A stretch of 64,000 bases of DNA. Source: Ctena decussata (Eukaryota; Mollusca; Bivalvia; Lucinida; Lucinidae). Below the pieces are notes generated by a model. That model worked only from the letters and a program-made list of their open reading frames with translations. It did not search any database and was not told the origin of the DNA. Both the position numbers and the translations under genes were made by a program. The stretch spans positions 74,772,203-74,836,202 of the forward strand of contig OZ022499.1 of assembly GCA_963989385.1 (NCBI GenBank), in the 5' to 3' direction. Positions 57,718 through 64,000 of this stretch are shown here, piece after piece. The stretch's first letter is position 1, and every line of letters begins with the position of its first letter.

Positions 57718-58878
57718 CAGTCGAATCTCGGTAGTTCGAAAGCCGGTTTTTCGAAATTACCGGATTTTTCGAAGATGAATCACGGTCCCGATCGTAGGCC
57801 CATTAATTCTATGCAAAAACACCTCCGCAAATTCGAATTTCGATAATTCGAAAAATCGGATTTTTCGAAAGAAAAATAAGGTCCCGATGGACAAAAATCC
57901 ATTAAAAATACTCCCCTATTATTCGAAATCAAAATTCATGCTCCAATTTCCTGCCGAAAAATAACACCTTTTTGTCATCGATGAGATAAATAGTTAAACA
58001 GCCTCAGGTCATCACTGCCACCTGCACAGGTAATTATCGCTTAGATGGCTAAGTCATTAATTACTGTTGAGCAAATGGTGTCTGTCTAATATTGCGTAAT
58101 TGTCGAGGATTATCTTGTTTGAAGTTTGTAAATTTAAAGGCCAAATGTGATGGCCTTTGTAACCAGCAAAGGATCGGACTAGAATGCGCGTCCGAATTTA
58201 GGTTTCGTTAGTCATGGTCGTACGGGTTTGCGCACGGATCATAAGGTTTGCACACTGCGCAGACTGAGGGGTTGATTTGAGTATTCGTTCCCAAATATAT
58301 AAATAGAGGTCACTGATTAACTCCGAATGACTGAGGAACCTTTTCTGTGACACGGGTCAGATGACCAGTTGAGTCGTTTTTTTCTGAAATCGAAAGAAGC
58401 CCAGTTCCCGGAAACATAAACGGAAAGTGAAAGTACAGTAATGTCCGAGGCGTTGAGCGGCTAGCCTGTTTCCGTTCAGTCTGGCTTTGATCTTTGCCGG
58501 CGCTGCATTGTCATAAACAATTGATTTGCAGAGCTGGGAAATGTTCGGCAGCTGTGCGGCTTTCGGACAATACACATGTACATGTGCCAAATATGAGGGG
58601 TGTCTCGCGATATTTAATGATCGTCTATATTTTGGATGTTTCCAGCATGTAATGTTGATTATTCTATGTTCTGATTTTGTTTTTCACTAATTTGTAAATC
58701 CATGAACGTCAGTAAGCATAGAGAAATAAAATACGGGACTGCCTGAAAACTGCCGTAATAACGAATTCCGAAAATGTACGGAAATGAACGGGAAAGGCCG
58801 AATTCGAAAATTCGAACTACGGATAATTCGAATAAAATAGTGAGGTCCCTGTCAGTTCGAATTATCGAGGTTTGACTG
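57718..58878. mobile_element. Pogo/Tigger-like element, 1.16 kb, non-autonomous
   Basis: Inverted ends CAGTCGAATCTCGGTAGTTC and CAGTCAAACCTCGATAATTC, flanked by TA. TTCGAA words (AATTCGAAAAATCGGATTTT) are repeated near both ends. A 77-codon minus-strand ORF shows no DDE or CENP-B motif I can recognise. Confidence 0.85.
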
Positions 58879-59339
58879 TACTTTTGGACTATCCTCGTAT
58901 GTCAATGGCCAAATTATCTCGGCCAGGAAAGATAGAGTTTTTGTCCCTGTTGTAGTGAAAAATGTTTAATATTGTATTGTGAACGAAATCGAAGCTATCG
59001 CTTTTGAGAAACAGTCTTTAATGATCAGCAATTCTTAAAATTTTAATACAATTTTGAATACAAAAAAGTTAAAGAAATAAAGTTAAATAGAATTTTAAAG
59101 AAACATTTTCGTTTCTAATTTGCAAAAAATTAACACCTGGTGCAAAATTTCATCTACAACATTTCAATTATGTAGAACATGTCTGTTACGGAGGAGAGAC
59201 TTGTTGTTCAAGTCGTTGTCTCGATAGCATAACCAGTAATCTATGTATCTACGAACTTCAGGTCGTAGTCAGCCCCGGATCCAGGGGGTGGGCTTTGGGG
59301 CTTCAGCCCCGCCATTTTGGCCTCTGTTATATATAATAT

Positions 59340-59510
59340 GTGGCCTCCAGATAATAAGAAGTATCTGATGACAGTTCTAGATAATTTATCCATGTGTTTA
59401 GATTAAAATATATGCTGTGACATCTCTTTAGAATCGCCTCGGCGAGGCGATTCTAATGAGATGCCACAACATATATTACAAGGCAAAAAAAACCAAAACT
59501 TCTCATTAAA
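59340..59510. mobile_element. CTCCAGATAAG MITE, old copy downstream of the gene
   Basis: GCCTCCAGATAATAAGAAG start and the inner palindrome TAGAATCGCCTCGGCGAGGC; right end lost in an A-rich run. Confidence 0.55.
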
Positions 59511-60864
59511 TGGATCCCTTATTGTCATATATATTCAAGCCCACCTCCCCGCCCCCTACACACATATATCTCGGCACCTCCCAGCCCCACCAGTTATCCA
59601 GAGCCCAACCAGTACGTGGTGGTCTGGATCCGGGCCTGGTAGTTATATTACTGCACACAAACAAACACTTCAATAAGCTACTGATCGTGCTGATTGTCTT
59701 TCTATGATTCATCTATCTTTCGAAACGATTAATCTCTTCCCCGTAACATCTCCGTAACGTCAGAATAAATCATACTACTGCATTTTTAACGGGGGTAGTC
59801 GTGGTCGGGCGATGGAACAGGGTTACTTATAGTGCCTGGTTGCCCCGTTAATTTGGATAATAGCAGAGCAAGGGCCTACTGTGCTTGCAGTGGGTGCGGT
59901 AGGGGGTTGTGGGGTTGTTTGGACATTTTTCTCTCACCTGTCATATCTCTTTTGTTTCTCCATCTCTCTGGCAGACAGCTAGATACAGACTGAAATACTG
60001 TCTCAAAGGGCCGTTGAACCCAAAACAGCCAAAACAATAAGCCTTTAAACCATATCAAAATCAAAATGGAATCTTGTTCCCACGATATCTCAAGAACTAT
60101 TTGACCTGGGGTTATGAATTTATTAGAATACAGCCATGGGGCGAAATATACAAGAAGTGATTAACTTTTGGGCTAATTCCGTCAAAAAAGATCGAGTAAT
60201 GTCCCTTGTTTGAATTATGCATTTTTCCAACTTCTGATCCGCTTAACCTAGAAAGCTGATTTTTGTACATTAGTGGTCCTTGATGTTTAAAATATTTTGG
60301 TAAATGTGAGGAAGTTATTCCCCCTTGTTTAGACTTTTGGACTTAGACAGCTAAAAAAACAAACAAACAATATATCTTTAGAAGTATTTGAACTACGATT
60401 TTGATATTTGGCATACAGCTTCGAATCAGTACGTATAAAAGCTGATTAACTTGTGAGGAATTGCCATATGGACGGACGCTCGGCGCCCCGTTACTGCGGC
60501 TATGGATACGTTCCGCTGAGGTGCGGGGGTAACGTCGATATGAGAATTGAAATATGATGATGAGGAATTGCCATGAGCTAATAGAGCTATAGCCCTTTTC
60601 AGGCTTAGATATTGTAAAGTTTGACACCTTTAGTGGCAAGCATATGGTTGGGGGCAAAGTGTTTCAAATCAAATCAAATTCTTTATTACTCTTAGGTTAC
60701 ACATGTATGTAACAACATAAGGAGCAATCTATATGTGCATTTCAAGACAACTTTATGGCGAACATTTTCACAACAATTCCAACATACATACTTGAGGGCA
60801 ACATCGTAGGTATTATATAATAAGAGCTAAAAATAAAGTTTAACTATTCCGAGAAAGAGAAAGA

Positions 60865-60990
60865 AAGAGAGAGAGCCCAACAGGCACACAAGTTTGAATC
60901 AACCTTGAATAAACCCTGATTCAACATCGTGACGTTGAATCATGGTTGAATCAAGGTTGATCCACCCTCGTGTGTGCCCAGTGTGAGAGA
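60865..60990. repeat. Small palindrome GCCCAACAGGCACACA with GA-repeat flanks
   Basis: GGCACACAAGTTTGAATCAAC and AACCCTGATTCAAC are mirrored by GTTGAATCATGGTTGAATC and TGTGTGCCCAGTGTG. It splits a GA microsatellite (60850 and 60988-61006), so it may be a MITE of about 120 bp inserted in (GA)n. Confidence 0.65.
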
Positions 60991-62199
60991 GAGAGAGAGA
61001 GAGAGAGAACATTTCAATTAATCATCACATATAACCAGTACATCCTTACTTTCTATGTAACTATGAATTCTTTACTGTTGCATGTTTATAACTTTTGGCA
61101 GACGCCTTCATTGCATTCATTCAAGAAATGCAGTGGACCGAAACGCCTTAATCGGTTAAGGCTGATTCAGTCCGTGCATTTCATTTCACAAACACAGTTT
61201 CTAGACCTACTTACTTTTAAGTGCAGTTGAAGAAAGTAATGTAATTAGCAGTTGATACGCCCACAAACATTACGATACATACAGCACCTCAGCCATTTTC
61301 ATTTTCCTCCTTTTCAATGCGGTTTAAAACTTCAAGAGGAGTAAATTCTTGGAGATGAGCTATTTTCTGCAGCAGACAATTCTTTCCTTTAGGAGTAGAC
61401 CCCATTTTTCTGACTTCCTGTTTGTTTCCCTAGATGAAAAATCCCTTCCAAAATAGGGTCTACATGAAAAGAAAAGAAAAATAGAGTAAAACTGAAAATG
61501 ACATATAGCTGATCCACTTAGAAGTGCATCCATTCACTTTAATGGTGGAACGGGATATAGCAAAAATACTTTACCAAATTTTCAGTAAACGACTTCTTGA
61601 CATATATTTTGAATACATCAATTATGTCTTTCAAGATGGCCCCGGAAACAAAATGGGCGCCATTTTCACGTATTTTTAATACGGTAGTTCAGGTAGGCGT
61701 ATCAAAGTAATTGCAATTTACAAGGTTCTGCTAGTCCTTATGGCTGTAAAGCTGAATAATAGTTCTCTGCAAACTATTCCAAAACACATTTAAGTCTGTA
61801 AGACCATGCTCTTGTGTGTAGACACTTATATTTAAGGTAGAGAGATACTGAATAAAAATATTGATGGGGCATTCCAGCTGAATAACCCATAGGGCTAATA
61901 TGAAATAGGCGCCACCTAAATTGCAACCAACCTACATTATGACTCCAGTAAAAAACTGAAACAAGAAAATTTTAGCACAGCTGCATGGATAGCTCCTTTT
62001 GTTATGAGATTGATTAATTGATTAATTGATTTATTGATTGATTTATTGTCTGATTTTACCATTTTCGATCGACATCTGAACAACACATTCGTATCACGAG
62101 ATGTCAAATAAATGATAATGAAATGAGAATAAAAAAGTAGGCCTAGGCAAGAGACAGAACAGGGGACAGGTGTTTTGAAGAGACAGACAGACAGAGAGA

Positions 62200-62385
62200 G
62201 AGAATGGTACCACTGGCAACCATAAAACCCTGCACAGTATCGGCAGCCAATGGTGCCATTGGCAACCGTTGGCACCACTGGCAAAATTGCCAATGTCACC
62301 ACAGGCAGTGCTTTGGTAGAGCCAATGGCGCCAAAGGTACCATTGGTAGAGCCGATGGCGCCTATAGCACCATTGCTTTAGTTTT
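62200..62385 (+). repeat. Degenerate GGTRCCATTGGCA minisatellite
   Basis: About ten imperfect units of 13-18 bp built on GCCAATGGTGCCATTGGCA. Confidence 0.7.
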
Positions 62386-62389
62386 TTCT

Positions 62390-63660
62390 AATTTTCTTCC
62401 ATTATTGTGGGTAAAAATTCTCCTTTGTCAACTGGAGTGTTTATGATGGGTTCAATAAATTGCCGTATAAATATAATGCGTGTCACCAATAAACAGATGT
62501 GAGAAGCCGCAGTTGAAAGGTAGGTAAGGGTTGTTTTTTTTTTTCGAGCTGACTGCCATCATAGGATTTTTTTTGGAATTCAGACGCGTGTTGCCAGGGA
62601 AGTGTCGGCGGAAGTTCAGGAATTTATTTTCGTCCAATAAAATGCCAGCGTCTCGTTTCTCCATAGAAAGAAAAACGCCGACCGGAAATTCAGTGACACA
62701 AAAATTTCGAAGCCTTAGTGGTACGGGACAGAATAGAATGGAACAGAAATACGCCTTAATCGTAAAGCAACCAATGACACATCGGCGGCAAACAACTCGT
62801 TGGTTGGTTGCTATAAAACATTTGGATAAGAAAAAAAATCACCGTTTTGTTTTCATAAAAAACAAAATTTGTATTTCTACATACATTTTTACACATTTTC
62901 CATTTTAATTAATGTCTCTAGCACGTGAATGCACTTTCATATCTGCAAATCATATGATTTATAATATAGGGTATTTGAAACAAACTGGTAAAAAATGTAG
63001 TTATCTGGATAATAACTGGATAATAAGTGTATTTATATATTTAAAAAAAATGAAATAAAATTGAATATCATGAAAAACGTCATGAAAAATATATTCAATC
63101 AATGTAGCATGCTTATGCATATTATTTTAGTAAAACGTACATTGTATGATACAAAATAAAACAACAACAACAACAACAAAAAAAAACAAAAACATTTCAC
63201 CGTTTCGTTTCCCAGAAAAACAATGTTTAAGTTAAAAAATATGCCCAAAAACAGACTGCTCAAATTCTGCACACGCTGCAAGCGCAGTCGGTCTTTGTCC
63301 TATTATTTTCCTGTTATTCCGGTTCTACCATAGAGTAATGCCTACAAAAATGCACAGATGGAATGGAAACTGTGAAGACCTTGATCATTCTGGCTCCTAA
63401 GGAACAGTCTGATCTCGGTTTCCGCTGTCTGTACAGACCTATCTGCCCGAAAACTTAGGATCTTTACGGTAGACATTGTTAGTGCGTATATATACTCCAC
63501 AATTTCACCATGAACAATAACAGAGTTATTCTGAATCTGAATACCTTAAAGAGTCTTTTGTAATTGATAATAGGCTATACTAGCTGCAGTTATCTCGAAA
63601 ATTGGTAAATCCCAAACGCACCAACCAATCTGAGGTTTGTTTATAAAGGACTTCTGACAG
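62390..63660. other. Intergenic, A/T-rich, no gene
   Basis: The longest open frame (62531-62908, 125 codons) is low-complexity and basic with no domain. A (CAA)n run lies at 63160-63180. A TGTCCCAAT-type palindrome fragment lies at 63365-63470. Confidence 0.4.
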
Positions 63661-63671
63661 TGGTTTTCATA

Positions 63672-63909
63672 TGAGCCGCGACACGAGAAAACCAACAATG
63701 TGGTTTTGCGTCCAGCGCAGACTCAGATCAGTCTGGAGATCCGCCCAGTCTGATCAGACTCTTCATTAAGTGCTCAAATGGTAGCTAAGGGCCTAAGCTA
63801 CCTTCATGCAGACAGCGGAGACTCTGATCAGACTGGGCGGATGCCCAGGCTGATCTGAGTCTGCGCTGGGCGCACAACCACATTGTTGGTTTTGTCGTAT
63901 CGCGGCTCA
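63672..63909. mobile_element. Palindromic TGAGCC family, copy 12
   Basis: Starts TGAGCCGCGACACGAG and ends CGTATCGCGGCTCA, flanked by TA on both sides. Confidence 0.85.
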
Positions 63910-64000
63910 TATATCTTTATCTTATCCCCAACACATTGAAACCTAATTACCTGATACTTTGACAATACAACTACTAATTACGTCCATAAAATAAACGCGC

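Noticed and set aside
58357..58590. Possible pogo transposase ORF
   Set aside because: 77 codons, no CENP-B helix-turn-helix or DDE residues recognisable.
62531..62908. 125-codon plus-strand ORF near the right end
   Set aside because: Begins with a poly-F run from a T tract, is basic and low-complexity, shows no domain and no splice context.

Overview
This is genomic DNA of an animal, most likely a bivalve mollusc. The only cellular gene I can support is a complete-looking WDR43 (the orthologue of yeast Utp5, a small-subunit processome factor). It lies on the + strand in 16 short exons joined by GT-AG introns. The bivalve assignment is an inference from the repeat types: pearl/Helentron-like elements with internal tandem repeats, tRNA-type SINEs with CAA-rich tails, and dense palindromic MITEs. 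I cannot name the species.

Layout. Exon 1 ends at 238. Exons 2 to 16 lie between 19097 and 44294, and the stop codon is at 44292-44294. A plausible poly(A) signal lies near 46453. All exon junctions keep the reading frame (phases worked out by hand), giving about 621 residues from the ATG at 62. Vertebrate WDR43 is about 680 residues. From about 46.5 kb to the end I found no gene, only transposons, palindromes and simple repeats.

Intron 1 (239-19096) is almost wholly one nested transposon stack. The outer layer is a 17.9-kb element at 359-18219 with minisatellite terminal inverted repeats and an 8-bp target-site duplication (TSD). Inside it is a minus-strand LINE (about 752-14147). The LINE is split by three DNA transposons at 1661-2219, 2404-3441 and 4255-13658. 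The last is a hAT with a perfect 8-bp TSD. It holds a CAGGG-type element (5998-11275), which holds a Mutator-like element (6567-11156), which holds a Helentron-like element (8712-9871). Removing the three insertions with one TSD copy each restores the LINE frame across each join, so those boundaries are well supported.

Introns 2 to 15 carry about ten copies of a roughly 235-bp palindromic family with 2-bp TSDs, many copies of a roughly 200-bp CTCCAGATAAG palindromic MITE, SINEs, a Harbinger element, a small hAT and a mariner-like element. Downstream of the gene are three more Tc1/mariner/pogo-type elements, an element with repeated TTAGTGCAAGACTAGTC motifs and a complex 3.3-kb inverted repeat. 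No prokaryotic features, CRISPR array, rRNA or defence-type gene cluster was seen. The main interest is the transposon biology: exact boundaries, unusual TSD lengths, and arrays of short motifs near transposon ends.
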